Below are positions 34,664 to 44,725 of a DNA stretch of 64,000 nucleotides, piece by piece (positions within the stretch are counted from its first letter, which is position 1; each line of letters opens with the position of its first letter). The notes beneath the pieces were generated by a model that was not told the DNA's origin, made no database searches, and worked only from the letters and a program-made list of their open reading frames with translations. This DNA is from Hyphococcus sp. Lineage in GTDB: Bacteria; Pseudomonadota; Alphaproteobacteria; Caulobacterales; Parvularculaceae. The stretch lies in assembly GCA_021776375.1 (NCBI GenBank), contig JAJFGA010000055.1, forward strand, positions 1 through 64,000, written 5' to 3'. Made by a program: the position numbers and the translations under genes.

Positions 34664-36633
34664 TGAAGATGCATACGTATTACCGGACATTGCTATTTGT
34701 TTTTGTGAGCATTAGCGGCCTTATGGTTTTTCCTGCAGCAGCTCAGGAAAATTGCAGCGGCGCCTTGAATCTTGAAGATACTGATATTCGCGAAGTCGTA
34801 GACGAAATCGCTCTGCGTACCGGGCGTAAATTTGTTTTGGATCCGCGCGTGCAAGGTAGTGTCACGATAAAATCAGGACCAGATTCTCAACTGTGCCCAA
34901 GTGAAGCCTGGGAGCTGTTTCAAGCTGCGTTGCGTGTAGGTGGCTTTACCGCTGCGCCGATAAGCGGCAACAATTACCGAATTATCCCTGCGCAAGAGGG
35001 GGCACGTTCCGCAGGTCCTGTGGGTCAAGGAGAGCGAGGCGATATTGTCACTCAAATAGTTCGCTTGCACCATGTTGATGCACGCGAGGCCGCGGCTAAT
35101 CTTGCACAGCTTGTCGGAGAGCGTGGCGTTGTGGCGCCAGTACGTAGCAGCAATGCACTTATCATCGTCGATACATCAGAAAACATTGTGCGCCTTCAGG
35201 GGGTGTTGAGTGAGATTGACCGCGATACGTCAACTTCCCGTACCTTTCCCCTCCAATATGCATCAGCTGGTGAAGTCGCACAGATTTTGACTAACCTTGC
35301 AAATGATACCTCTGAAGAGGGCGGGCGCCCGTCCCGTATGAGTATCGTTCCCGTTGAGGCGTCGAACAGTGTTTTGATTCGCGCTGAGCCCTCTATTCTT
35401 AATCGGCTTGCGCAAGTGGTGGCCGAACTCGACAGGATTGGAGAAGCAAACTCAGGTCTTTCCGTCATAAGCCTGAACCATGGCGATGCAGAAGAAATAG
35501 CGATTTTATTGCGTGAGGTAGAAAATGCGCAATCTGAAACTGAAGGGACAACGCGTCCGGGGGCGACGATCTCGTTTCACAAACCGACAAACTCGATCAT
35601 CATCAGTGGTAATGCAGATATTCAGCGGACCCTTAAAAGTGTAATCGCTCAGTTGGATGTTCGGCGCGCGCAGGTTCTTGTTGAGGCCATTATTGTTGAA
35701 GTATCGGATAACACGGCGCGCGAACTTGGCATTCAGTACTTTCTGACCGGTACAGAGGGAAATAACGTTCCATTTTCAGCAACAAATTTTTCAGGCGCGC
35801 AAGCGAATATCCTTGCAGCCGTTGGGGGAGCGATACTTGAAGGTGGTAGTGAAGGGTCATCGAGCGACACTGCCGCAAACGTCATCGCGGATGCGGCGCT
35901 TACATCTTTATTGGGCGTAAACGGATTCAGCCTTGGCGGCGCGGCTAAAACCGGGGATGGCAGTTTGTTCGGCGCTATACTGACAGCGATAAAACAGGAT
36001 GGCGCCTCTCAAGTCTTATCGACGCCTTCTGTTGTGACCTTGAACAACCAATTGGCGACACTTTCAGTAGGTCAGGAAATTCCAATCACTACGGGCGAGG
36101 CCGTCGGTGATAATTTCTCAAATGCTTTTCGGACGGTCTCGCGCGTACAAGTCGGTATAATTCTTGAAGTCACGCCGCATATTAACGAAGGAGGTACAGT
36201 AACGCTTGAAATCCGTCAGGAAACTTCCAGCGTCAACAGCCAGATTATCTCCACCTCTACAGATCTCATTACGAATAAACGTGAAATCACGACGACAGCA
36301 CTGGTTGATAATGGTGAGATTTTGGTGATCGGCGGATTAATCGATGAACAAGAGTTCAGCAGTTCCGACAAAGTACCGCTGCTTGGCGACATCCCGGCTG
36401 TAGGTAATCTATTTAAATCAACGTCACGATCTAAGGACCGTAGAAACCTGATGGTCTTTATACGCCCGACAATATTGCGTGACCGCGATAGCGCATCAGC
36501 GGCAACAAGCAAAAAGTTGGACTATATCCGTGCACTGGAATTGCTGTCGTCTGGCAAGCCGCTCTCAGATATGGACCGATTGATTGAACAGGTAACCGGC
36601 GTGGCGGCCCCTGAGAGCGCACCCCAACCATGA
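34663..36633 (+). CDS. gspD: Type II secretion secretin GspD
   Basis: A 656-residue outer-membrane channel subunit. A signal peptide ends at FPAAAQ, N0-N3 domains follow (LEDTDIREVVDEIALRTG; VPVEASNSVLIRAEP), and the C-terminal secretin domain carries VLVEAIIVEVSDNTARELGIQ, VLSTPSVVTLNNQLATLSVGQEIP and VIGGLIDEQ. Length is normal. No C-terminal S-domain rich in a pilotin motif is obvious. The small lipoprotein at 44107 could act in its targeting. Confidence 0.95.
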   Translation: MKMHTYYRTLLFVFVSISGLMVFPAAAQENCSGALNLEDTDIREVVDEIALRTGRKFVLDPRVQGSVTIKSGPDSQLCPSEAWELFQAALRVGGFTAAPISGNNYRIIPAQEGARSAGPVGQGERGDIVTQIVRLHHVDAREAAANLAQLVGERGVVAPVRSSNALIIVDTSENIVRLQGVLSEIDRDTSTSRTFPLQYASAGEVAQILTNLANDTSEEGGRPSRMSIVPVEASNSVLIRAEPSILNRLAQVVAELDRIGEANSGLSVISLNHGDAEEIAILLREVENAQSETEGTTRPGATISFHKPTNSIIISGNADIQRTLKSVIAQLDVRRAQVLVEAIIVEVSDNTARELGIQYFLTGTEGNNVPFSATNFSGAQANILAAVGGAILEGGSEGSSSDTAANVIADAALTSLLGVNGFSLGGAAKTGDGSLFGAILTAIKQDGASQVLSTPSVVTLNNQLATLSVGQEIPITTGEAVGDNFSNAFRTVSRVQVGIILEVTPHINEGGTVTLEIRQETSSVNSQIISTSTDLITNKREITTTALVDNGEILVIGGLIDEQEFSSSDKVPLLGDIPAVGNLFKSTSRSKDRRNLMVFIRPTILRDRDSASAATSKKLDYIRALELLSSGKPLSDMDRLIEQVTGVAAPESAPQP

Positions 36634-38132
36634 GTGGAGCTGTCGCCACATCGCCGCGACTGTCCTATGCCTTTGCCAAGGAGCACGGCGTTATTGTGCT
36701 CGACTGTGATGTGCGTCCAGTCATTGTCGGTGTACGTGGAGCCCCAGACCCATGGGCATTGATCGAAATGCGTCGTGTTGTTGACGCACCCATTACAATC
36801 AATGAGTTGCCAGAAGATGTGTTCGAGCGCCGCCTGTCAGAAATTTATACTGTCGCCGGCATAGACGCAGACGCTTTTATGCAAGGAGAAACGAGTGCTG
36901 ATCTCGCCTCAATAGCAGAAGGGCTCCCCACAACCGCCGACCTGCTTGAAGCACAAGATGATGCGCCTGTAATAAAACTTATCAATGCCCTGATTGCAGA
37001 GGCCGTGAAACTAAAGGCATCTGACATTCACATCGAACCGTATGAGACAGCACTGGCGGTTCGGTTGCGAATTGATGGCGTCTTGCGAGAAGTTTTATCT
37101 CTTCCGGCGCGAATGACGCCAGTTCTCACATCCCGCGTAAAAGTTATGGCGCAGCTGGATATCGCCGAAAAACGCGTACCCCAGGACGGGCGTATATCGC
37201 TTGCACTTGGAGCCAAGACGGTTGATGTGCGCGTGTCAACATTGCCTGCCCGCTTTGGCGAGAGAATTGTTATGCGTATTCTCGATAAAGACGAAGCGCG
37301 CATGGACCTCGATTCTCTTGGCATGCCGCCGGTGACATTGCAGCGGCTTCAGACTGTTTTGAAGCGCCCAAACGGCATTATTCTCGTCACCGGCCCAACA
37401 GGATCGGGCAAAACCACAACGCTCTACGGCGCGCTCAACCTCCTTAATGATCCTGCAAGCAATATTCTAACTGTCGAAGACCCGGTTGAATATGCAATCG
37501 ATGGCGTCGGGCAGACTCAAATCAACCCAAAAGTTGGCATGACTTTCAGCACCGGGCTCCGGGCTATCCTGCGCCAAGATCCTGACATTGTCATGGTGGG
37601 TGAAATCAGAGACGTGGAGACTGCTCAAATCGCAATTCAGGCCGCACTGACAGGCCATCTCGTGCTTTCAACTGTACATACTAATTCCGCTGTCGGCGCC
37701 ATCACCCGTTTGCGCGACATGGGCGTAGAACCGTTTCTACTCTCTTCCACAATTGCCGGGGTTCTGGCTCAACGTCTTGTTCGCCGGCTTTGCCCAGAAT
37801 GTAAGCAGCCGGCAGAAGCAACGTCGGCAGAAAAACAAATTTTAGGCGTTGATTCCGATGCAGAGGTTGTCATTCACCACCCTGTCGGTTGCGGCCGTTG
37901 CGGGCAAGTTGGATATGAAGGCCGCATAGGCGTCTATGAGCTCATCGTTACGGACGGCAAATTAAAATCTTTGATCCATGATGATGTTGGCGAGCGGGCT
38001 TTGGCTGAGGAAGCGTTTCGCGACGCTGATACGCTTGGCGATTGCGGGTTTCGCCATGTATGTAACGGGTTGACATCGATCGAGGAAGTATTGCGCGTAA
38101 TCCGCCAGGAGGAAAGCGATGCCGTCCTTTGA
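36630..38132 (+). CDS. gspE: Type II secretion ATPase GspE
   Basis: A 500-residue cytoplasmic hexameric ATPase. The Walker A motif GPTGSGKTTT is at about 254-263, the Asp and Walker boxes include DPDIVMVGEIRD, and HTNSAVGAITRL gives the His box. A zinc-binding tetracysteine is seen in CPECKQ and CGRCGQVGYEGR. It overlaps gspD by 4 bases and gspF by 14. It drives pseudopilus assembly. Confidence 0.95.
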   Translation: MSGAVATSPRLSYAFAKEHGVIVLDCDVRPVIVGVRGAPDPWALIEMRRVVDAPITINELPEDVFERRLSEIYTVAGIDADAFMQGETSADLASIAEGLPTTADLLEAQDDAPVIKLINALIAEAVKLKASDIHIEPYETALAVRLRIDGVLREVLSLPARMTPVLTSRVKVMAQLDIAEKRVPQDGRISLALGAKTVDVRVSTLPARFGERIVMRILDKDEARMDLDSLGMPPVTLQRLQTVLKRPNGIILVTGPTGSGKTTTLYGALNLLNDPASNILTVEDPVEYAIDGVGQTQINPKVGMTFSTGLRAILRQDPDIVMVGEIRDVETAQIAIQAALTGHLVLSTVHTNSAVGAITRLRDMGVEPFLLSSTIAGVLAQRLVRRLCPECKQPAEATSAEKQILGVDSDAEVVIHHPVGCGRCGQVGYEGRIGVYELIVTDGKLKSLIHDDVGERALAEEAFRDADTLGDCGFRHVCNGLTSIEEVLRVIRQEESDAVL

Positions 38133-39333
38133 GTATGAGGCGCTTGATGCATCTGGTCGTGCTCGCCGAGGGCTCATAACGGCCGACACAGCGCGCATGG
38201 CGCGCCAGGAATTGCGCCGTCTCCTGTTGACGCCGATAAAGATATCTTCCCCAAAGGAAGCAAATGAAACGACTAAACGCGGCCAGGCGCGGCGCAAAAT
38301 TTCCAGCGGTGATCTGGCAAATATCACGCGTCAGCTTGCAGCATTGCTTGGCGCCTCAACTCCGCTTGAGGAAGCGTTGAGCGTAATTGCTCTGCAGGCA
38401 GAAAAACATCACATACGTAAACGCTTTCTGGCTGTTCGCGAACGCGTGATGGAAGGCTGGCGCTTCTCTGACGCGCTCAGAGAATATCCGCGATCATTCC
38501 CGGACCTTTATTGTGCCGTTATTGCAGCTGGAGAAACTGCGGGAGACCTGGGCGGCGTTCTTGACCGTCTGGCAACGATGCTGGAAAAAAACAAATCGAT
38601 GCGCGGAAAAGCTTTGGGCGCGCTGATTTACCCGGTTGTGCTGGTTTTTATCGCCGGCAGCGTGGTCATTGCCCTTATGACCCAGGTTGTGCCGAAGATC
38701 GTAGAGCAGTTTAACACCTTCGACGCCCAATTGCCGCTGATCACACAAATTGTCATGGGAATTTCACACTTTCTGAGCGCCTATGGCGGGGCCATTTTTC
38801 TTGGCGCCATTCTGGCTTCGCTGGCGCTATGGCAAGGTCTCAAAGTTCCTCGTTTCAAGCGTACATTCGACCGAAAATTACTTGGGGTTCCCATAATCGG
38901 TAAATTATTGCGTGGCCTTGATGCTGCGCGGTTTGCACGCACCTTATCTACTTTGTTCGCTGGCGGCGCACCGTTGCTTGACAGCCTTGCTAGCGCCAAT
39001 CGAACGGTTGCGAACCGCTATATGCGTGAACGTCTTAACGACGCAATCAATGCGGTGCGAGAGGGTGCGGCTTTATCGGCGGCCTTAAAACGATCCAACG
39101 TCTTGCCGCCGATGATGACGCCCATGATGGCGGCGGGCGAGCGTGCAGGCGTTTTGCCCACCATGCTCGACAAAACAGCTTTACAACTTGAAGAAGAGTT
39201 TGAGGAAGCTTCCACTATTGCATTGCGATTGCTGGAGCCGTCCATCATTGTCGTTATGGGCCTTGTTATTATGGTTATCGTGATATCAATTCTGTTGCCA
39301 ATATTGAGATTGAACAGCCTTGCTGCAGGCTAA
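38119..39333 (+). CDS. gspF: Type II secretion inner-membrane platform protein GspF
   Basis: A 404-residue polytopic protein with the two T2SSF repeats (LTRQLAALLGASTPLEEAL-like at about 74 and FARTLSTLFAGGAPLLDSL at about 275) and three membrane segments (VVLVFIAGSVVIALM, then FLGAILASLALW, and IIVVMGLVIMVIVISILLPI at the end). It starts inside the end of gspE. It forms the platform contacted by the ATPase and pseudopilins. Confidence 0.95.
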   Translation: MPSFEYEALDASGRARRGLITADTARMARQELRRLLLTPIKISSPKEANETTKRGQARRKISSGDLANITRQLAALLGASTPLEEALSVIALQAEKHHIRKRFLAVRERVMEGWRFSDALREYPRSFPDLYCAVIAAGETAGDLGGVLDRLATMLEKNKSMRGKALGALIYPVVLVFIAGSVVIALMTQVVPKIVEQFNTFDAQLPLITQIVMGISHFLSAYGGAIFLGAILASLALWQGLKVPRFKRTFDRKLLGVPIIGKLLRGLDAARFARTLSTLFAGGAPLLDSLASANRTVANRYMRERLNDAINAVREGAALSAALKRSNVLPPMMTPMMAAGERAGVLPTMLDKTALQLEEEFEEASTIALRLLEPSIIVVMGLVIMVIVISILLPILRLNSLAAG

Positions 39334-39345
39334 AAGGAACCGATT

Positions 39346-39810
39346 ATGAAAACCGCAATAAAAAAACCAAGAGGAAAAGGCTCCACAGAACGCGGTGTCA
39401 CGCTGGTTGAACTCCTCGTTGTGCTCGCGATCCTCGCTTTCATTTCGGCAATCGTGGTCGTCAATGTTCTGCCAGAGCGAGATCGCGCAGCGATACGCAA
39501 GGCGCGCATCGATATCGATGTCATTGAAAGCGCCCTCGACCAATATCGTCTGGATATGATGAGTTACCCAACCACGGAACAGGGACTTACGGCTTTGACA
39601 AGAATTCCGAACAATGCAGCGCGTACAGATCAATATCGCCCAGGCGGCTATCTGCGCGGCGGCGTGCCGGTCGACCCATGGGGAGCGCCTTATAAATACC
39701 GTTATCCCGGCGAAAATAGCGCGGTGGATATTTATACATATGGCGCGGATGGCGAACCTGGCGGAGAAGGCTTTAACGCGGACATCGGAAATTGGAACGA
39801 AGACGCTTGA
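39346..39810 (+). CDS. gspG: Major pseudopilin GspG
   Basis: A 154-residue major pseudopilin. After a 17-residue basic leader, prepilin cleavage falls in ERG/VTLVELLVVLAIL with Glu at +5. The C-terminus has the calcium-type segment GGVPVDPWGAPYKYRYPG, then YGADGEPGGEG. A ribosome site AAGGAAC precedes the ATG. It is cleaved by the prepilin peptidase at 44726. Confidence 0.96.
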   Translation: MKTAIKKPRGKGSTERGVTLVELLVVLAILAFISAIVVVNVLPERDRAAIRKARIDIDVIESALDQYRLDMMSYPTTEQGLTALTRIPNNAARTDQYRPGGYLRGGVPVDPWGAPYKYRYPGENSAVDIYTYGADGEPGGEGFNADIGNWNEDA

Positions 39811-40313
39811 AATATATTCATAAGGCCAGCGCGGGCTTTACGCTTGTAGAAATGTTGCTGGCGCTGGCAGTGCTAGGCATGACTGCAGCGATTGTCGTCT
39901 TCAATGCGCCACAGCGTAGATCTGTTGCCCAGCAACAGGCGCAAACATTCGCCGCGAGACTTCAGCTGGCGCAAGAAACTGTCATTCTTACGGGTACGCC
40001 TTTGAGGTTAGATCTTGACGCGAAAGGATATGAATTTTTCCGCTTTGAGGAAGGCGAATGGCGCAGCAAGATATCGGAGTTGCCGCCAGGGGGTAAATTT
40101 TTAGTACATGTTGATTTACAAGTTGGCGCATCGGATTCCACTTACGAAAATCAACGTTATCTGGGCGCAAAATACGCTGAAGAAACAGAAAATCGTTATG
40201 TACTGATAGATCCAATCGGTGCGGTTACGCCCTTTTCAGTTCTGTTCTCGGGCGAGGATCCGATTACCGTCTCAATGAAATCGACTGGCGTTGTGCAAAT
40301 AGGTCGACAATAA
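39807..40313 (+). CDS. gspH: Minor pseudopilin GspH
   Basis: A 168-residue minor pseudopilin using TTG 39807, which overlaps the gspG stop as TTGA; an upstream TTG at 39792 would add five residues. The prepilin site is SAG/FTLVEMLLALAVLG with Glu at +5. The body is a beta-rich GspH domain (LRLDLDAKGYEFFRF). It is a component of the pseudopilus tip. Confidence 0.88.
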   Translation: MKYIHKASAGFTLVEMLLALAVLGMTAAIVVFNAPQRRSVAQQQAQTFAARLQLAQETVILTGTPLRLDLDAKGYEFFRFEEGEWRSKISELPPGGKFLVHVDLQVGASDSTYENQRYLGAKYAEETENRYVLIDPIGAVTPFSVLFSGEDPITVSMKSTGVVQIGRQ

Positions 40314-40314
40314 A

Positions 40315-40686
40315 ATGGAACGACGCGCTCAAAGCGGCATGACGCTAATCGAGGTCTTGGTTGCATTGTCAATTCTCGGATTAGCCGCCGGCTCTATCCT
40401 TACTATGATGGCTCATACCGCCCGTTTTGCCACGGCTTCAGAAGAACGTTTATTGGCGCGTATTGCGGCCGACAATGTGATGATCGAACTGTTGGGTCGG
40501 GAGACTGTGCTGACGGAAGGTTTTGAATTAGGCCAGATAACTTTGGGCGGACGCAATTGGGAAACCCGTCAAGATATTATCGACACAGGAATGAACGGCC
40601 TTTATCGTATTGAAGTCCGCATTTCACTCACCAATCAGAACCAGGTTCTTGCGCGCGCGGAAACTTTCATTGGCGGCAAGCAATGA
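40315..40686 (+). CDS. gspI: Minor pseudopilin GspI
   Basis: A 123-residue minor pseudopilin beginning MERRAQSG/MTLIEVLVALSIL, with Glu at +5. The ADNVMIE and GGRNWETRQ segments are those of GspI. It starts one base after the gspH stop and ends overlapping gspJ by four bases (ATGA). It initiates pseudopilus assembly with GspJ and GspK. Confidence 0.92.
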   Translation: MERRAQSGMTLIEVLVALSILGLAAGSILTMMAHTARFATASEERLLARIAADNVMIELLGRETVLTEGFELGQITLGGRNWETRQDIIDTGMNGLYRIEVRISLTNQNQVLARAETFIGGKQ

Positions 40687-41354
40687 GCAGGGCCGCACAA
40701 AAAGGCTTTACACTGACAGAGTTGTTAGTGGCGTTGTTAATTTTCGCAATGCTGTCCGCCATGGGAATTTCTGTGTTGCGTGTAAGTGTTGACACGCTAG
40801 AACAACTTAGCGCGACAAATGAGCGGCTTAGCAACATTGAAATAGCCCGGGTGATTATCAAAGACGACTTGGCCCAACTTGCTATGCGTCCGGTGCGTGA
40901 TGAGTTTGGCGCTAGGAGCGGAGCATCCTTTCAGGGGGGTGAATATTCTGACCGAGAATATGCCCGAAATAACGAAACGCGTATTTTGTCTTTTGTGCGC
41001 CGGGGGTGGCTTAACCCCGAAGGCGCTGCACCACGATCTTCCTTGCAATATGTTGAGTATATAGTCGCAGCAAATACACTGATACGCCGAGCCCGGCCGT
41101 ATCTTGATGATTTCCGCGATCAACCGACTACGGACCGGGTTTTGTTTTATGACATATCAGAAGTCGATATTTCTTTTCTGCAAGGCGAAGTATCGAGTAG
41201 GCTTGAGTGGGTGAATGCTTGGCCTGTGGGACAGGATAGCGGTCAACCGCCCAAGGCCGTTCAACTTACGTCAGATACAAAACGCTATGGACGGTTGCGT
41301 CAACTCTTTTGGATTGGCGATCTCGGCGCTGTCAGCGAGGTGGACGATGTGTGA
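40683..41354 (+). CDS. gspJ: Minor pseudopilin GspJ
   Basis: A 223-residue minor pseudopilin; the leader ends at QKG/FTLTELLVALLIF with Glu at +5. The mature part contains ILSFVRRGWLNPEG and YVEYIVAANTLIRR, typical of GspJ. It overlaps the following gene by 8 bases. Confidence 0.92.
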   Translation: MSRAAQKGFTLTELLVALLIFAMLSAMGISVLRVSVDTLEQLSATNERLSNIEIARVIIKDDLAQLAMRPVRDEFGARSGASFQGGEYSDREYARNNETRILSFVRRGWLNPEGAAPRSSLQYVEYIVAANTLIRRARPYLDDFRDQPTTDRVLFYDISEVDISFLQGEVSSRLEWVNAWPVGQDSGQPPKAVQLTSDTKRYGRLRQLFWIGDLGAVSEVDDV

Positions 41355-42348
41355 TCAAGCGTTACACCCCTCCCGGCAAAAGGGAACGGCGCTGATCATC
41401 GTGTTGGTTCTTGTCGCGACGCTATCTTTTATCGTCCTTTCTTTAGCGCAACAAACCACCATGGCCGCTCACCGAGGGTTGAATGTTGGCGCCCGACAAG
41501 AGTTAGTTTGGCGGGCCCATGGAGTCGAAGCGCTTGCTGCTGCTATTATCGGCGCCGCACATGAAACAGGCAATAACCAGCTTACTCTGGAAAGTCAGTT
41601 TTTCAGGGCCGTCCATGAGCTGCCAGTGGAGGAAGGAACGGGCCAGCTATGGTTTGCAGACCATACTACTTGCTTCAACGTGAACAGCCTTGCCAGCGCC
41701 AACAGCGAAGGTGGTCAATCTTCAACGAATGAGGCTGCAAAAGAGGAATTTGTGTCACTTGCTGAAAGCTTGAATATGAGTTCGGCAGAAGCGCTGTCCG
41801 TTGCTTCTTCGATCATTGATTGGATAGATACAGACAGTCGTGTAGAATCTGGGGGCGCCGAGGATGCTTTCTACACGGCCCTTCCCGTGCCTTATCGCAC
41901 CGGGGGCGTGCCTCTCGCCGATCTCAGTGAGATGCGAGCGATGAACACCATATCAAAGGAGATATACAATAAATTACGTCCATTTCTGTGCGCACTGCCG
42001 CAGTCAGACCCGTCAATCATAAATATAAACCACCTCACGCCAGCGCATACTCCCGTTCTCGTCGGGCTCGCGAGAGGTAAGCTAAGCTTTGTTGAAGCGT
42101 TAAGTATTATTCAAGCGCGCCCGCCTGGCGGGTTCACATCTGTGGAACAATTTACAAGCCTCATGGAATCAAAAATTGATGAAACTGTAGGAGATATTAG
42201 CGGGCGACTTACACTTAAGTCGCGATTTGTCAGCGCGCGGTCAACACTTCAATTAAGTCCGGCATCGCTAAGTGTTTATATGATATTCAAAGTAGGTGAT
42301 AATGGTGATGCTGCTCTCATATCGCGTCAGTTTGGAGATACTCAATGA
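41347..42348 (+). CDS. gspK: Minor pseudopilin GspK (tip, no Glu5)
   Basis: A 333-residue tip pseudopilin. The ATG at 41347 inside the gspJ end is chosen; the longer frame to 41215 is a shadow of gspJ. The leader RQKG/TALIIVLVLVATLSF lacks Glu at +5, as usual for GspK. The large globular domain includes FNVNSLASAN, IIDWIDTDSRVESGGAED and ININHLTPA, the standard helix-rich insertion. It should cap the pseudopilus. Confidence 0.92.
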   Translation: MCDQALHPSRQKGTALIIVLVLVATLSFIVLSLAQQTTMAAHRGLNVGARQELVWRAHGVEALAAAIIGAAHETGNNQLTLESQFFRAVHELPVEEGTGQLWFADHTTCFNVNSLASANSEGGQSSTNEAAKEEFVSLAESLNMSSAEALSVASSIIDWIDTDSRVESGGAEDAFYTALPVPYRTGGVPLADLSEMRAMNTISKEIYNKLRPFLCALPQSDPSIININHLTPAHTPVLVGLARGKLSFVEALSIIQARPPGGFTSVEQFTSLMESKIDETVGDISGRLTLKSRFVSARSTLQLSPASLSVYMIFKVGDNGDAALISRQFGDTQ

Positions 42349-43538
42349 GTGCGCGGCATATATTTCTACTCGGCCAAAACCCGGATGAAAAATTCCGATG
42401 GGCGAAGTTTGAGGGTGAAGCTCTGGTTGAGACGGGCTGGGTTGAGAATGAAGACGGGCTTTCAGAGCGCAGCGGTGATATTCTAGCTTCGGACCGGGTC
42501 ACAACCATACTGCCGGGAGAGCAGGTTGCATTTCGCAGTATAGCGTCACCATCAAAAAGCCCTGCAAAATTTTCTGCTGCTGCACATTATCTTCTTGAGG
42601 ATGAATTGGGAGAGTCCATTAACGATCTTCACGTCGTTACAGTTTCGAACGACAAAAACGGCGCGGCCTTTGCCGTCAAAATGAGGTTGATTGATAGCTG
42701 GCTAGCCTTCTTCCGTAAGGCGGGAATTGAACTGGATGTGATGACAGCCGATTATTCTTGTTTGCCGATCATAGATCAGGCGCCAACTATTCTTTTGCTC
42801 AATGAGCGTACGATTGTTGCCGTTGGTCAGGGTGGTTTTTCTGCAGAAAACAGCCTGGTTGAGCACTTAATCCCGGGCACACTCGAAATGGAAGCGCTCG
42901 AATCGAGCAATGTTTATGGCATGGGTGACGAAATGGTGCGTCAGGGAGGGCCGCAATACCCAAATATACGCCTGCTCGATACTGACGGCGTTATGACGCT
43001 TATAGATCAGGGGCTGAAAGAGCGTGCGCCGGGAAACCTGTTGCAAGGCAAGTTCAAAAAAAGCCGGGACTGGAGAGAGACCATTTCACTGTGGAGGCGG
43101 CCAGCAATACTGGCAGCGTCACTTGCTGTATTCACCGTTGCAATATTCATTGCCGAAGGCATTCGGGATTTACGTATAGCGAACACATTTGAACGCCGTT
43201 CTGCCGAATTGCTGGAAACCTATTTTCCGAATGCAGAGGTGCAGAATTTTCGTGCATATGCCAATGAGATTCTATCGGCAAAAAGAGGCGCCAGTTTTCA
43301 GGAATATTCGGCAATCTTTACACAAGCGCTTGATGCTAATCCAGAGGTGCGCATTGACCGGCTGCGTTATGATGATGTGCGTGGTCAATTCGTTATCAGC
43401 GTTAGAAGCGCCGACGACAGAAGTATCGAAAACTTAAGATCAGCACTCTTGAAAAGAAACCTTCGGGCTGAAGATTCTGGTGGCTATCGCCGGTTAGGTA
43501 GTGAGTGGGCTGGCGACATGGTTGTGGGGCTGCCATGA
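42345..43538 (+). CDS. gspL: Type II secretion protein GspL
   Basis: A 397-residue inner-membrane protein. The cytoplasmic actin-like part (about 1-230) is weakly conserved, one membrane segment lies near 262-282 (AILAASLAVFTVAIFIAEGI), and the periplasmic ferredoxin-like part ends the protein. It couples GspE to GspM. It overlaps both neighbours (ATGA with gspK, ATGA with gspM). Confidence 0.88.
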   Translation: MSARHIFLLGQNPDEKFRWAKFEGEALVETGWVENEDGLSERSGDILASDRVTTILPGEQVAFRSIASPSKSPAKFSAAAHYLLEDELGESINDLHVVTVSNDKNGAAFAVKMRLIDSWLAFFRKAGIELDVMTADYSCLPIIDQAPTILLLNERTIVAVGQGGFSAENSLVEHLIPGTLEMEALESSNVYGMGDEMVRQGGPQYPNIRLLDTDGVMTLIDQGLKERAPGNLLQGKFKKSRDWRETISLWRRPAILAASLAVFTVAIFIAEGIRDLRIANTFERRSAELLETYFPNAEVQNFRAYANEILSAKRGASFQEYSAIFTQALDANPEVRIDRLRYDDVRGQFVISVRSADDRSIENLRSALLKRNLRAEDSGGYRRLGSEWAGDMVVGLP

Positions 43539-44011
43539 AAAACTTTTGGGCCGAACGCTCTCAACGTGAGCAAATTTTGATCACAATCGCCGCTTCATTG
43601 TTTTCGATAGGCGTCATTTATTATCTTATTATTGCACCAACTCTGAGCTGGCGGGAGCAAGCGGCGAGAAATTCTATACGAGCCGAAGCGACATACCGGC
43701 TTGTAGTGGAGGCCGCTTCGTCCGGGGTGACGGAGCCGCCCGCTACTGACAACAAAAACACATCAACCCCAATCAGAAATACCTTGGTTCAAACAGCGCG
43801 TAGCAACGGTATCACACTTAATTTTGTCAACGTACGCGCTGAAGGTCGTGTTGACGCAAGCGTCGATGCCGTTGATCCACAGACGCTCTTTAAATGGACT
43901 AGCCTACTCTATGAACGTTATGCGGTAGAGGTTATTAATGCTGACATTGCAAGAGAGAACGGGAACGCTGGCCTGGTTCGGGCCCAATTTACTTTTGGAC
44001 GCAAGCAATGA
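43535..44011 (+). CDS. gspM: Type II secretion protein GspM
   Basis: A 158-residue bitopic protein; the ATG at 43535 overlaps the gspL stop, and the longer frame from 43505 is not needed. The start MKNFWAERSQREQILI is followed by one membrane segment (ITIAASLFSIGVIYYLIIAP), then a coiled and beta periplasmic part. GspN is not recognised downstream, as in many compact systems. Confidence 0.88.
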   Translation: MKNFWAERSQREQILITIAASLFSIGVIYYLIIAPTLSWREQAARNSIRAEATYRLVVEAASSGVTEPPATDNKNTSTPIRNTLVQTARSNGITLNFVNVRAEGRVDASVDAVDPQTLFKWTSLLYERYAVEVINADIARENGNAGLVRAQFTFGRKQ

Positions 44012-44106
44012 GCCACTAAGATTCACTGATCGATACTACGTATTTGTATTTACAGAACAAAACGCACGTTAATTAATAATACCATTAGTGCTGTTAGAGG
44101 AGCGGG

Positions 44107-44598
44107 ATGATGAAATTAAAATCGATTTTTTTAATATTGCCACTGTTGCTAACCGCCTGCGCTTCGCAACAGCAAAGCGCGGTGATCAGTGTTGAGCCGG
44201 CTCCAGTCGTCGCTCAAACAGCTGAGAGCGGCGTCTTACTTGGCGCTCTTGCTAATTCTCAAATTCCAGAGGGCAAATGCGGCATGGTGCTCTGGACACT
44301 CGATGCGAAAAGACCGCAACCCGTTGTGCGTTTTGTTTCGGGCGGGACTGGAGACATCCTGTTGAACAATGTCCCTACCGTAATGACTCTCATTCATGCG
44401 TCGGGAGCCAGTGGTTTTGGGATTTATGAGAATCTTGAATTTCAAAACGAGAACGGTGTGCAGATAAAAGTCTCAGTTCAATTTGGGCAAGGGTTTGATG
44501 GCGGCAACTATTTACACCGCGGTCTGATTACCGTTGAAGAACCCGGTGGGTGGCGAAGTGTGACGCCCGCCGCCGGAATTGCGGGTTGCCGTAGCTAA
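44107..44598 (+). CDS. Small lipoprotein after the secretion operon
   Basis: A 163-residue lipoprotein with AGGAG before the ATG and lipobox LLTAC. The mature protein has a beta-rich body (CGMVLWTLDAKRP, FGIYENLEFQNENGVQIKV) and a terminal cysteine that may pair with Cys near 58. I do not recognise the family. It is 95 bases after gspM and before the convergent prepilin peptidase. A pilotin-like or secretion-accessory role is suggested only by position. Confidence 0.75.
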   Translation: MMKLKSIFLILPLLLTACASQQQSAVISVEPAPVVAQTAESGVLLGALANSQIPEGKCGMVLWTLDAKRPQPVVRFVSGGTGDILLNNVPTVMTLIHASGASGFGIYENLEFQNENGVQIKVSVQFGQGFDGGNYLHRGLITVEEPGGWRSVTPAAGIAGCRS

Positions 44599-44725
44599 AA
44601 GGCCAGCTCCGTCCGGTCCTATAGCCACGCAAAAGTCTCTGCCGCAACGAAGGGATTGAATAGTTTTCGGATCCAGGAATAACCGTATAGGGCGCTTCAG
44701 TTATCCCGCCTTATTCACGTCCACA

